A stretch of DNA of 64,000 nt from Boswellia sacra. Taxonomy: Eukaryota; Streptophyta; Magnoliopsida; Sapindales; Burseraceae. Shown piece by piece: positions 34,030 through 44,780 of this stretch. A program made the translations under genes and the position numbers. How positions within the stretch are numbered: the first letter of the stretch is position 1; every line of letters starts with the position of its first letter. Below the pieces are notes generated by a model, which saw only the letters and a program-made list of their open reading frames with translations, did not search any database and was not told where the DNA came from. The stretch lies in the NCBI GenBank assembly GCA_013180625.2, contig SNVD02010572.1, forward strand, positions 372,001 through 436,000, given 5' to 3'.

Positions 34030-34464
34030 CTGTACATGTGCATATACTCTTACAACAAGACTATGATATTTAATTACGGCAAATGGATAAATAAAAAAAA
34101 TTAGATTGCACTTTGAATAAAAAGATGCCGTCCTATCTAATTGCGATCCGTTAGAAGTCACTTGTAACGGATTATAAAGAGTGCCATAACGGCTAGTTGG
34201 AGCGGGCGTAGATAAAAGAAATTTAAAAAGAGAAGGGGCATTTAAGTAATTATGAAAGAGAGTCATAACGGCTAGTTAAAGCAGTTACGCGTTCTCCAAG
34301 CCAAGGCAAGCTAGCCTTACCGCTCCGCTCCTTCATCCTTCTCCTCTGTATACAGTAACTGTGTCAGCAGAATACGTTTCATTAATTAATTGATTCCATT
34401 TTAGATTTAGGATTCACACACAGTCTCCGCTTGAAGAAGTTAGGGTTTTACATTTACTTACGCG

Positions 34465-35079
34465 ATGAAGATCTTGAAAAAGACCGTAAACGTCTTCGTG
34501 AAGAAAACCTCCCCTAAAAATACTCTCTCTTTCTCTTGTTCTCAAACTTCAGTTAAGTGAAAGAAATTATTCTATCATAGCCAATTTTATACGAGTAACG
34601 GCTCAAAAAGATCTTTTTTTACTAAAAATTTAATTTCCGACTTTGCATTTTTACTCGCCTACAGTCTAATCTGCGTTTAAGGATGATTCGTCCCAGTGAT
34701 GTTACCGGCGTTAATGCGCTTTTTTCCCTTAACATTACATCCAATATAATATGATGTGGATCATATTAGTAAAATCAATTATTTATTTGAAAGAAAGCAA
34801 AATATGATTTTAAAATGTTCAAACCCTGTTCTGTTCTTCTATCTGCTATCTTTTTGTGAAATAAACAATGGTTCTGTATTGATCTGAATTGTGTATTACA
34901 AGGTAGAATCACTGATCTATATATAGCCGAAGGTACTGAATGCAAAATAAATGAATAACCAGATATGGAGACTTAACCAGATACGGTAAAATGTTTAAAG
35001 TGTTCTTTTTTCCTTGTTTAATCTATTTTTTCAGTGGCCTTAAGGGGGAGCAAGAGGGAAATGGTTACTGCAACAAGAG
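34465..35079 (+). pseudogene. VPS2.2 partial duplicate (exons 1-2), non-functional
   Basis: 34465-34519 matches VPS2.2 exon 1 (ATGAAGATCTTGAAAAAGAC), but the inner methionine codon is GTA and the donor (AAAGGTAACT in the good copy) is AAAAATACTC. 35035-35079 matches exon 2 (45 nt) and keeps a canonical TTTTTCAG acceptor and AG|GTATTA donor. Exons 3 and 4 are missing from the duplicated block. It is a decayed 5' fragment, not a gene. Confidence 0.85.
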
Positions 35080-35279
35080 GTATTATGTTATATTATATTC
35101 CTCTCTCTTCATATCCAATTACATTACTTTTTAATACCTGTGGTGATGAATCCATAGGGATCATTAATGAGCTTCCAAGAGAATGAGAGAGAGTCAGTGA
35201 AGAATTCTGTTGTTTATATGAAGTGAGGAGAGATGAAAGAATTGATATTATTTGCTTGATGCTTAGTGTGAAGCCTTTT

Positions 35280-37010
35280 TCTCTTCGTTTATGTTAGAAA
35301 ATTAAGATCCAGCAGGCAGCATGATAGGTGAAATTTTTTAAGGGTGGTGTCATCCACCCATTTGTTTTGGCACACATAAAGATCATTTGACATCAATCTT
35401 AATGTGAATAATATGCATATCATATGTTGTACATTGTTATCATAGAGTAGAGCATAGAGGTTATTCAACAAGTCTCTTCTATATGTTCAAGCTATAATAT
35501 CTTAATCTTTTGTACTCCATTTTAATCGTTTTGCATATAAATTTAATATTTTTGCATTTATGCCAATATTTGTTAAAATGGAGGACCATGAAGAAACAAT
35601 GTTAATTTCAGATCTGATGCCAATTACTGCCCAGCTTTCTGCTCCTGGAGGCTATGGGCCTGGATTTGATGTTTGCCTTACTCATCTGAGTGTCTTCCTT
35701 TTTAAGTAATTTGTCTATTTGTTTCACTCTTGTGGGCTTGAAGTATCATGAGTTTGACCTGACAATTAGTCTAACATTTTCATGGTAGAAGTCTAAGTAG
35801 TTGTAGATGTCGAAAGTAGACACTTGATGTCCCTCTACCCCAGGGGAAAAAATGCTATAGGGTATTGCCGGCTTTAGAATATCCCTTCTAGGTCCCCCCT
35901 TTGTCAGGAACAGCATTGGGTAATGACCCCTCTTTTATAGGTTACATTTTTTGCTCATGTTGGAAGAAAAAATAAATAGACTTCAATAAGTTGTGTCTAA
36001 GGCAAAAAATCAACAGCCTTTTATCCTGAATTCTAATCGTTTTCTTAGTCAAGTTATATTGACAAGTTTATGATGATAAATTATAATAAGCTTGATAATG
36101 GCAGAGTACAAGGTAATGATTAATCAGGTACTTGACAATATCTATGTGTTCTCCTAGTGCTGCAAACTATGATTAAGCCAAAGCGTATATGAGAATTGCT
36201 CCTTTATTCTGTTATTCAAAATATGATTAAAAATTATTGTGTTTCCTTTCTCTCAGTTCAAACTAATTAAGTCACCCTTATTCTATTTTACAAGATTTCT
36301 GATGGAAAAAATACTGTCTCCTTTCTCTTAGTTATTTCAAGTGAAAACTGCTGATCCTATTTTAGTTCTTTTAACACTTAATTATCTTCAATGTGATTTT
36401 TGCTGTAACAATTGGTAATTTGATCCTTTCCTTTGGTTCTCTCTTTAGCTGACTAACTAAGAAACTATGTCTTAGCTATCTTAGGCCACTTATTCACATC
36501 AATGTAGGGATCACTCTGACCAGGTTCAAGCAGTATACTATTATCTGCAGTTCTGCTGCATCAGAGAGTCATCAAGTTGTTAGAATTCTTAGTAATTTAT
36601 GTACCTCTATTATGAATGTGTAAGTTAGGAAGTATTAGTTTACCCAAATACAGCTGTCACTATCAAAATAACATCATATATAATGAATGGTCTGTGGGAC
36701 TATGTGATACTAGTGACATTACATTAACAGAATAAGAGCTAATGGTGCATTTGAATATGGACACGTTTATTCCTTTTGAGGAGAGTGCTTTGGGATTTGC
36801 TTTCTTATTTTCCTCTTGGTGAAGTTCTTTACTCTCATACTATACCCTAACAAGTAATATTCTATTATCAATGAGAAACTTAATAGCCTAAATTATTGTA
36901 TCTTTTTTTTTTTCTGTGTGTTTCTGTTTTGAAAACAATTTGAAAAGTGAATTACGACTTTGGATGTTTTAGTCAAGGATATATGTTTTTCAGGTACAAT
37001 GACTTGTTGA
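35280..37010. other. Insertion-like unique segment in the upstream duplicate
   Basis: Sequence with no counterpart in the downstream copy. No long ORF. A short exon-like stretch (acceptor-like TTAATTTCAG, then open to about 35670) was not recognised. It may be an insertion, or a deletion from the other copy. Confidence 0.45.
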
Positions 37011-38063
37011 CACAAATTGGTAGAGATCTTCTCATGTTATGAAATGATGATTTCATCAATCTAATTATATGTCGATGACATAAACTTGTCGGGTCTCACT
37101 AGTTTAATTAACACTAAATAGATTAAGATATGGAAAATGGCTTATCAACAATAATGTTAAGTAAGAGCCTAGACACATGCTCCAAAACATTTGACATTAA
37201 CCACATTTAACTAAGTTTTCTCTCATTAAGGAAAAAAAGAAAATCTATGCTTGTCCATGGATTATGGGAAACAAATAAAATGTTTTCTTGTTAGAGAAAC
37301 TTAACATGCAATTATACAAATATATATGGGAGGGGATATTTTGACACAAGACTTGTAATACAAAATTAGACACAATTTTCTAGCCATTGATCTATAAAAT
37401 TCGATGGTTGAGATGATTGATGAGTTGAAAGCATTAAATGCATATTGTTGACTTTCAATCTCAACTATTGGATTTTGTAAAATCAATTGCTATAAATTTA
37501 TGTCAATAAATTGTGTTAAAAATTTGTGTTAAAATATTCTTTTCCTTTATATATGTATGTATATTTTAAGGTACAAGACTTGTTAGATTATTGATTTCCT
37601 TATGGTTTTCTTTAGTATCAAAGAAATTGTAATTTCACCAGTTATTTAGGCCTCTTAAACCTGTGCTCGTCATGGATAAATAACTAAATGATTACATTTC
37701 TTAAGGAGTTGGCTTTATTACCAGCATTAAAATCTAGACAATGTTGTATAAGTGTACAAGTTTTGAACTTCTAATTAGTATACAAGTGTACTTTTTAGAG
37801 GGGCATGGTTCTTGTTTGCTTTGAAACTGAATTTACACTGCTTAGAGGAACTGGTTTACTGCCCCTTGCATTGCTTTTACGAGATTCCCACTCTTATTTG
37901 TTTTTTCTTTTACACTTGTGTTGAACTTCTAATTTTTGTGCACATGATTGTAGTAATTCCATGATTAAATAAGGATTAAATAAAGGTCACATGTTCATAA
38001 AGATGTAGGTGTGTTTGCTTCTTGTAGTTCTAATGGGCATGAGGAAGGTGTGCAATTGTTGCT

Positions 38064-38327
38064 GTGTTGCTGTGGCATATGCTATTGGAGTGGTTGTTGA
38101 CATTTGTCATGCCTGGGTGTCAAGGTTTTAACATATTTTCATTCCATCATACCATACTGTGTCTGCCAGATGATCTCTCCAATATCGGTCTATCAAACCT
38201 AAGATACTTTCTTGTATGGAAGACATTGCTCTTTGCGATAGGAGAGCTCTCTGAGAATCATGTGCCCATTGCTATGCAAAAGATGCGGCATGCTGCTAGG
38301 GACTGCCAAACGGGTATTCTTCAATAA
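38064..38327 (+). other. Unrecognised ORF of 87 codons
   Basis: The ORF (ending ..AARDCQTGILQ) lies just past the end of the segmental duplication. It contains no family motif I recognise and no neighbouring exon that extends it. It may be accidental or a gene fragment. Confidence 0.2.
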
Positions 38328-38851
38328 AGAAGATAAAGTTAAGTTCGGTTGCAGTATCTATGCAGTTTATCTGGTTCCCTGTTGGATTAAAAAATGTGAA
38401 GCCTAAGATGATTATGCATCTTATTCTGGTATCCCGCATTCTGGTAATTAAAAAATGTGAACCTTAGAGTGATTATGCAGAGTATTTTGTAGGATTAAAA
38501 GATGTGAAGCTTAGACTAAAAAATGTTAAGCGTAAATACGAAGTTTATAGAACTGGTCTTGAATCTTTTCCTACCTTATATCTCTTCATTTTCTTATTTA
38601 TTTAGGAATGTGAAATTGGTTTAACATAATCTAATGGAACTTATATTTTAGGTTCAATATGAATATAGAATTATGATTTATTTTTATTGTGTTATTGTAA
38701 TTGTTTTGAATGCCATGTATACTATGTACTTTTACTTTACGCGTTTGATTGATATTGCTGTATTTTTTTTATGGTCTTTATATGGAGATTTTTTTTTCCG
38801 ATATTTTGCTGATATAAAAATGTAATGAACGCTGCAGTCATTGCAATGGGT

Positions 38852-39455
38852 AACCCTATAGATACCATCGTTTAAAAACTCTAGTTTCTTGTACACCTGC
38901 TTCTGCTTGACAGGGGTGAAATGTTAGTTTCGCTTCTAACTGTGTCATTTGGAGCTTGGCCTATTCCTGGAGTCGGCTGTGCAAAAGATTGAATTTTTGG
39001 ACCTTGGCCAAACATTTGCGATAAGTCCATTCGCTGGACTTTAGTATCTTCATCGTCTTTGAAAGACTTACTTCGACGTCTGTCAGAGCTTGGACCTGCC
39101 ATTGCATTTCTCGGAGTCCGTGTGCAAAAACGTTGAGTTCTTGCACCTGACCAAACATTTGCGATGAGTCCCTCTGCATTCTCTGGATTTGAGCATCTTG
39201 ATGGTCTTTGAAAGACTCACTTCTTCGTCCTTGAGAGGTTGGCACTGCCATTACCATTCCTGGGTTCGGCTGTGCAAAAGATTGAATTTTTGGATCTGGC
39301 CAAAAATTTGCGATAAGTCCATTCTCTAGATTTTAGTCTCTTCATCTTGTGACCTTATATAGATACATAAAGCCACTGTTTAAAAACTTAGTTTCTTCTT
39401 ATACACCTGCTTCTTCGATCTGCTTGATTAGGGAGTGAAATGTTAGTTTCGCCTT
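38852..39455 (-). repeat. 149-bp tandem repeat (2.6 units) with flanking direct repeats
   Basis: Units start near 38959, 39107 and 39256, each containing GTGCAAAA(G/C)(A/G)TTGA and CAAA(C/A)ATTTGCGATAAGTCC-like blocks. They are bracketed by a second direct repeat of about 95 bases (AACTCTAGTTTCTTGTACAC near 38877 and AACTTAGTTTCTTCTTATAC near 39389, both leading to GTGAAATGTTAGTTTCGC). On the minus strand a 98-codon ORF runs through two units with repeated SFKD..QRM and SQMFGQ motifs. No known family recognised. Confidence 0.8.
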
Positions 39456-39725
39456 CTTCTGCACCTCTCTCTTCTGCCTGACTACCAATTCGTGTGAGTA
39501 ACAAAGAGCATAAAACTAACCCTTCCCTACTTAAAAGCTAGCCTTACTATCTATTCAACTTTCCCCTGCCGAGCTACAAAATAACTTCACCCCCTAACCG
39601 TACTGAGCTTCTTACTTCACTGCCTCTCTCTTTGCTCAAGAAGTAAACTAACCTTACCTGTGTTACAAATGCATCTCCCTTTGGTCAACAAGGAAACTAA
39701 CCTTACCTATCTTACAAATTTTTTC

Positions 39726-39922
39726 AGTGCATGATATTCCAGCATTGATTAAGTTAGTCCAATGCACTTGCCCAGGTATACATTGTTGGAAAAATTTAGT
39801 TGGTGCAGTCTTTTTCCACGCACTTCTTGTTCACCTTATTCTATATTTCTTCAGTGCATGAAGAAGAGCTTAAGGAGTTTGTTACCGAGACTTACAAAGT
39901 GATTAGAGATGTTATAAATGTA
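39726..39922 (+). other. Two exon-like blocks of an unrecognised gene fragment
   Basis: TTTTTCAG at about 39720-39727 is followed by an open block ending CCCAG|GTATAC near 39773. A second TTCTTCAG near 39850-39857 opens a block reading VHEEELKEFVTETYKVIRDV. Both have plausible acceptors, but no start, stop or family could be assigned. It may be a transduplicated gene fragment. Confidence 0.3.
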
Positions 39923-41597
39923 CGCAAATTATTCTAGCACAGATTGAGTCAGCGGTGGAGAAGTTTTTCTGCTACTTGTTGAACCCTTTTAGTTCCTGGT
40001 TGAAACCTTTCCCTATTAGCGGGTTATGGACTCGCGTTCTAGTCTGCTGCATTTCGAGACAATTATATGTTCTGCAGAATATATGTGTATAGAATAATTA
40101 GTATGGTTATGGATAAAGGGATATTGTGCAACATAGGTATGTGTCAATCAAAGAGACTTGAGCAATCTGGAGACAAATATGAATGCAAAGCTACGTGAAC
40201 CACTATTCATAAACAATTTATTAATGACTGTTTTTGACACTAATGTTCATTAAAACATGCAAGCTTTGATCAATGATTGCTTCTTATAACGTAATTTATT
40301 GAGCACAAGAAAAATGAAGGCATTAGTTCTGACTTCTGACTTGAAGGGTGGGGATGCAGGATAGCAGTACAGGGAGATGGGACACTCTTTCTTTATTATA
40401 TTTGATACTTTGTGATTTTGTTTTCAAGATAAGGGTATAAAATATTAATAGCATACGAGACTAATAAATTAACTAACTGTATTTATGCGTAAATTCTTGT
40501 TTGAAAATTTAAGATACAAGATATGTTTTATTCTGTATCCAGTCTCCATTAAAAACTTGTCTACATAATTTTGGTCATTGAACGAAATTATGGCTAAAAA
40601 CTTGTCTTTTGTTGACAAGGAACTGATGAGGTCAAGCCATTTTCTTTAATGTCTTCTTTTGAAGGGCACTGCTCTTTGACGATCGTCAGGTGATGTAGAA
40701 GATATGTCTTAACTATAGAAACTATCTATACAATTCTATATAAGTTCCGTGAACGTGAGAGCCTAACTTCAAATATGACGAAGATCTCACTGATTGGAGC
40801 ACAAGACAGTGCATAGCAACTTAGTATACAGCTTAAAGCAGCCGCAACGACCATCTAAAAAAACTCTGAATACAAATTCTAATACTCACCCAATGATATC
40901 TAATCAAGCAGAGATGGAATGGCAGATTGACGGCAACATTCAAGGGAAGTATATATGATCCGACACATGGACAGCTTAATCTCATGCATTCAGAGACAAG
41001 ATTTTCCTTAGCTACATCAATGTAGTTATATTGTTAATCAATAGCTTTAAGGGAAATAATGCTACATTCTCATGCAAATCGATCCATGGAGATTTTTTAC
41101 TTTAAACAAATAATCAGAAATATGCTATGATTGCGTAAACTATCTATCTATTGTTCATCTTATGCACATGCTTAGTTTCTTGAACCCTTCGTAGTTTGCT
41201 CTGGCAATGGTCTTATAGCAAATATTGTGTTTCTGTTTATTTCTAAAGACATTAGTTCCAAGATGCACACGTACTGATGCGTTTGATTAAGAAAAATAAA
41301 TGGTTAGTTAGAGAAAAAAGACTAGATGTTAGACAATTTCAACTTAACTCATTTTTCATTCATATCCTTTAAATAAAAACATGAACGGATAACTAATACA
41401 ACATGAGTCCAAGGTCATCTAACATGATTAAAAAAAAAAACTTAATAACTGCTCTTTGGAAAGTTGTAGATTCTGCCTTGGTAACTTGAGAACCTTATAC
41501 CCAGACTTGAGTGTAGCCTCCACAGCTTAAACTTTAGTGTTACCAGGAGTATAGGATATCAGGGATGGGGACAGGGGGCTTAACTCCATAAACGATT
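39923..41597. other. Intergenic stretch
   Basis: No ORF, RNA gene or repeat recognised between the exon-like blocks and the downstream duplicate. Confidence 0.5.
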
Positions 41598-44500
41598 TCA
41601 AGCCATTTGTGGCTCATTATTTCTATGTACAATAAATGTCATCTAATGAAATGGTGTTCTGATGTGATGCATGCTGTTATATTTAGAATAATGTGTTTCT
41701 GACTACCTACCTAAGCACATGATGAAGAAGCAAGTTTTGCTCAAAATAACTAACGGTTGGAAAATCTTTTCCAGGTGGTTCTGATTGCTCTCCCACATAG
41801 TTGAGTAAAGTACTGGTATAGTAATCACATTCAGAAGTGTATTTATTTAAACCAAAATTTTTGGGGCAGGCACACGATATACAGAGTGTGATGAATAGAG
41901 AGCCCTTTCATGTTTTGTTCCCTTTTAATAGCAGTTTTGGGTGATGATGGAACAATATTTTTCCCCAATAAAATAACAAGCAATTAGTTTGTTGGTTAAA
42001 TTTGATAATTTTGGGGTGATTGTATCAATATTTGTTTACTACATAAATCATGTTTATTAAAATTACATGTATATATATAAATAATTTTTTCCTCCTAGTC
42101 TTGTGCTTCATTGTTGTCTATTCCTTATTACTGTGTAATCTTGCTCTTTTTCCCCCTGAAAATTAGGCCAAAAATTCAACTTTCAACGGCTTGATATTTG
42201 TCATGCCATTATTTTGGAGTGAAAAAAAAAGATTTAATTTGAGAAAAATAATAAGTATGACTCAACAAAGGAATTCATGGAATGATGCTTAAGAATATTA
42301 AATAACTTCCTCCATTTGGTTTTATGCTAAATTTTCTATAAAAGAAATAATAATAAATGTTCATAAAGTATTAATAAATTCTAAATAATTAGTACTGTAA
42401 ATTTTTTAATATGCATATTGGAACGCAAGTTAACAAATTCTCGTAGGGAGTATGATAAATTCGGTATTCTTTTGAATAAAAATTTATGGCAAAATAAGTA
42501 AACAAAAATTAGATTTTAATATGAATAAATAGCAAACACCGTCCCATATGAATATCCACTCCAATGCGCTAGAAATCGAATCAATTGTAAGTAAATAAAT
42601 AACAGCGGAGCTCAGCTGGGGCCATGGGAGCTGCTATGGATTAAGAAATGAAGAAATAAAAAAGAGGGGAAGGGGCATTTAAGTAATTTAGAGAAAAAGA
42701 GTTATAACGGCTAGTAGGACTAGATCCGCTGCATAAACGTGGAACGTCCACACGGAGCTCGTTCTCCAAGGCAAGGCAACCCTTTCCACTCTTTCCTTCT
42801 CTGTATACTGTACAGAGTGTTGCGTTCATTTTTAGCATTCGCACAGTTAGTAGTCTCCTCTCCTGGCCTTGAAGAAATTAGGGTTTTACATCTACATTTA
42901 CTTCCAGGATGAAGATCTTGAAGAAGACCATGAACATCTTCAGGAAGAAAACCTCCCCCAAAGGTAACTCTCTCTCTCTCTGTGCTCTTCTCAAACTTCA
43001 CTTAACTTTTATAATAATCATTCTATCATACCCAATTTTATGCAAGTAAATTTTTTTTTTAAAAAAAAAGAAGAAACTTTTTTACTCAAAAGTTCCTGCA
43101 TTTTTGTTAGGGGAGTAATGTTATGGGAGTAGCGCATTTTGTTCCTTGCCACTACATCCAATTTGATGTGGATCATATTACTATGCATAATAACTTTAAC
43201 AAAAGCAAGATTTAATTTTTAAGATTTTCAAACCCTCTTCTGGAGGTGGAATCCCGGTATCGCAGTATCACCCTCCGAATCTCTATATGTAGTAGCAAAT
43301 GCTATCTGAGGTTTTGCTTAAAGTTTGTTCTTTTTTTTTTCATTGTTTAATCTATTTTTTCGGAGGCCTTAAGGGAGAGCAAGAGGGAAATGGCTACTGC
43401 AACAAGAGGTATTATATTATATTGTATGCTTCTCATGTCTTTATATTCACTTGCCTTTCTTTGTTAATGCCTGTGCTCCATGATCGATCCCATAAGGAGC
43501 TTCCAAGAGAACGAGAGAGAGTCAGAGAAGAATTCTGTTGTTTGTATGTGAGGAAGACAATTACCCCTGTCCCAGAATTTGCATGAATTAAGGATCAACT
43601 AGTCCTCCCTTTATTTATAGATGAGAATAGAGACCTTTGCATGTTATGAGATGATAATTTCAACAATCTAATTATAGGTTGATAAAATTTATATTGCCGG
43701 GTCATACTAGTCTAACCAGCACTAGTAGATTATAGATATACTGAATGGCTCATTGAGAATAGTTGTGAGCACTTATGAAGTAAGCCTAGACACATGCCCC
43801 AAAAGCATATGAAATTTACCACTATTAATCCAGTTTCCTCTCATAAATAAATAAAATTCTACCCTTGTCATTGTTAGATTAATTTATTTATTTCTTTAAT
43901 ATAAAGGAAATTGTACTTTCACCAATTATTTAGGTCCTCCTCGGCTTGTGCTCCTCAGAGATCAATGACTAAATGATTAAATTTCTTGAGGAGTTAGCTA
44001 TGGTTCCAGTATTAAAATCATGATAACACTGCTAGAATGATGTTTCTTTGGTAAATTACAATGACACTTGTACGAGGGACAAAAGATCCTAGTCATGGAG
44101 GTCCACGGCCTTTTTTTCTTTCTTGTCATAGTCAATCTTCTATGATTGTGATTATGTGCTCATTCATTTTGTAGGTATTGAACGTGAGATTGCCTCTCTT
44201 CAATTGGAGGTATGGTACTGCCTTCTTAGTGTTGGATTGTGTTGTTTTTTCAGTAGTATTTCTCCTCTGAAGTTTCACTCTGTTATCCATTTTCAGGAGA
44301 AGAAATTGGTTGCAGAGATCAAGAAAACAGCTAAGACCGGAAATGAGGCAAGTTTCTTTTTTGGTACGATAGTTATTAATTGTTATCCAGCCATATAGAT
44401 GTTGTCTGGAATCTGATAGAGATGTAGGGCCAAAGGATGTGTTGATGTTTTATTCACCTATCTGTCAGAAGTCTTTTTGTTGGCTTAGGTTGGGATTATA

Positions 44501-44780
44501 TTTGGTGGCTTTTCCGGTCTAGGTCATGGATAATTTTTCTAGCAAAGCATCACAATGTCATGACATTTAGCCTCAAAAGCAGCTATGAAGCAAAGAAGAG
44601 TCCATTTTGGACTGGCATGGTTCTGGTTTGTTTTGAAATGAAAATTGGAGGAACTGATTTGTTAGTGCCCCCTCTACATTGCTTTACCAGATTCTACCAT
44701 TTATTTTTCTTTTTACCACCCATGATCAACTTCTAGTTTGTGCACATGAGGTTGTTGCTAATCTTATGAGTTGCACAAAA
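41598..44780 (+). repeat. Segmental duplication, downstream copy, with VPS2.2 5' half
   Basis: Counterpart of 33041-38010. It carries the promoter side and exons 1-4 of the VPS2.2 gene. Because its start matches sequence just downstream of VPS54, the duplication probably began in the VPS54-VPS2.2 spacer. Confidence 0.85.

Larger units (their letters stand above)
33041..38010 (+). repeat. Segmental duplication, upstream copy, of the VPS2.2 5' region
   Basis: Blocks at 33041-33560, 34430-34560, 34990-35240, 37010-37150 and 37615-37960 match 41598-42120, 42870-43010, 43320-43560, 43620-43760 and 43905-44780 in the same order and orientation. One shared run is GCAAGTTTTACTCAAAATAA / GCAAGTTTTGCTCAAAATAA. 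This copy contains about 1.7 kb (35280-37010) absent from the other, and lacks the part with VPS2.2 exons 3 and 4. Confidence 0.85.

Noticed and set aside
43299..43586. Plus-strand ORF of 95 codons across VPS2.2 exon 2
   Set aside because: It reads exon 2 in the wrong frame (GLKGEQEGNG instead of ALRESKREMA) and runs into both introns.
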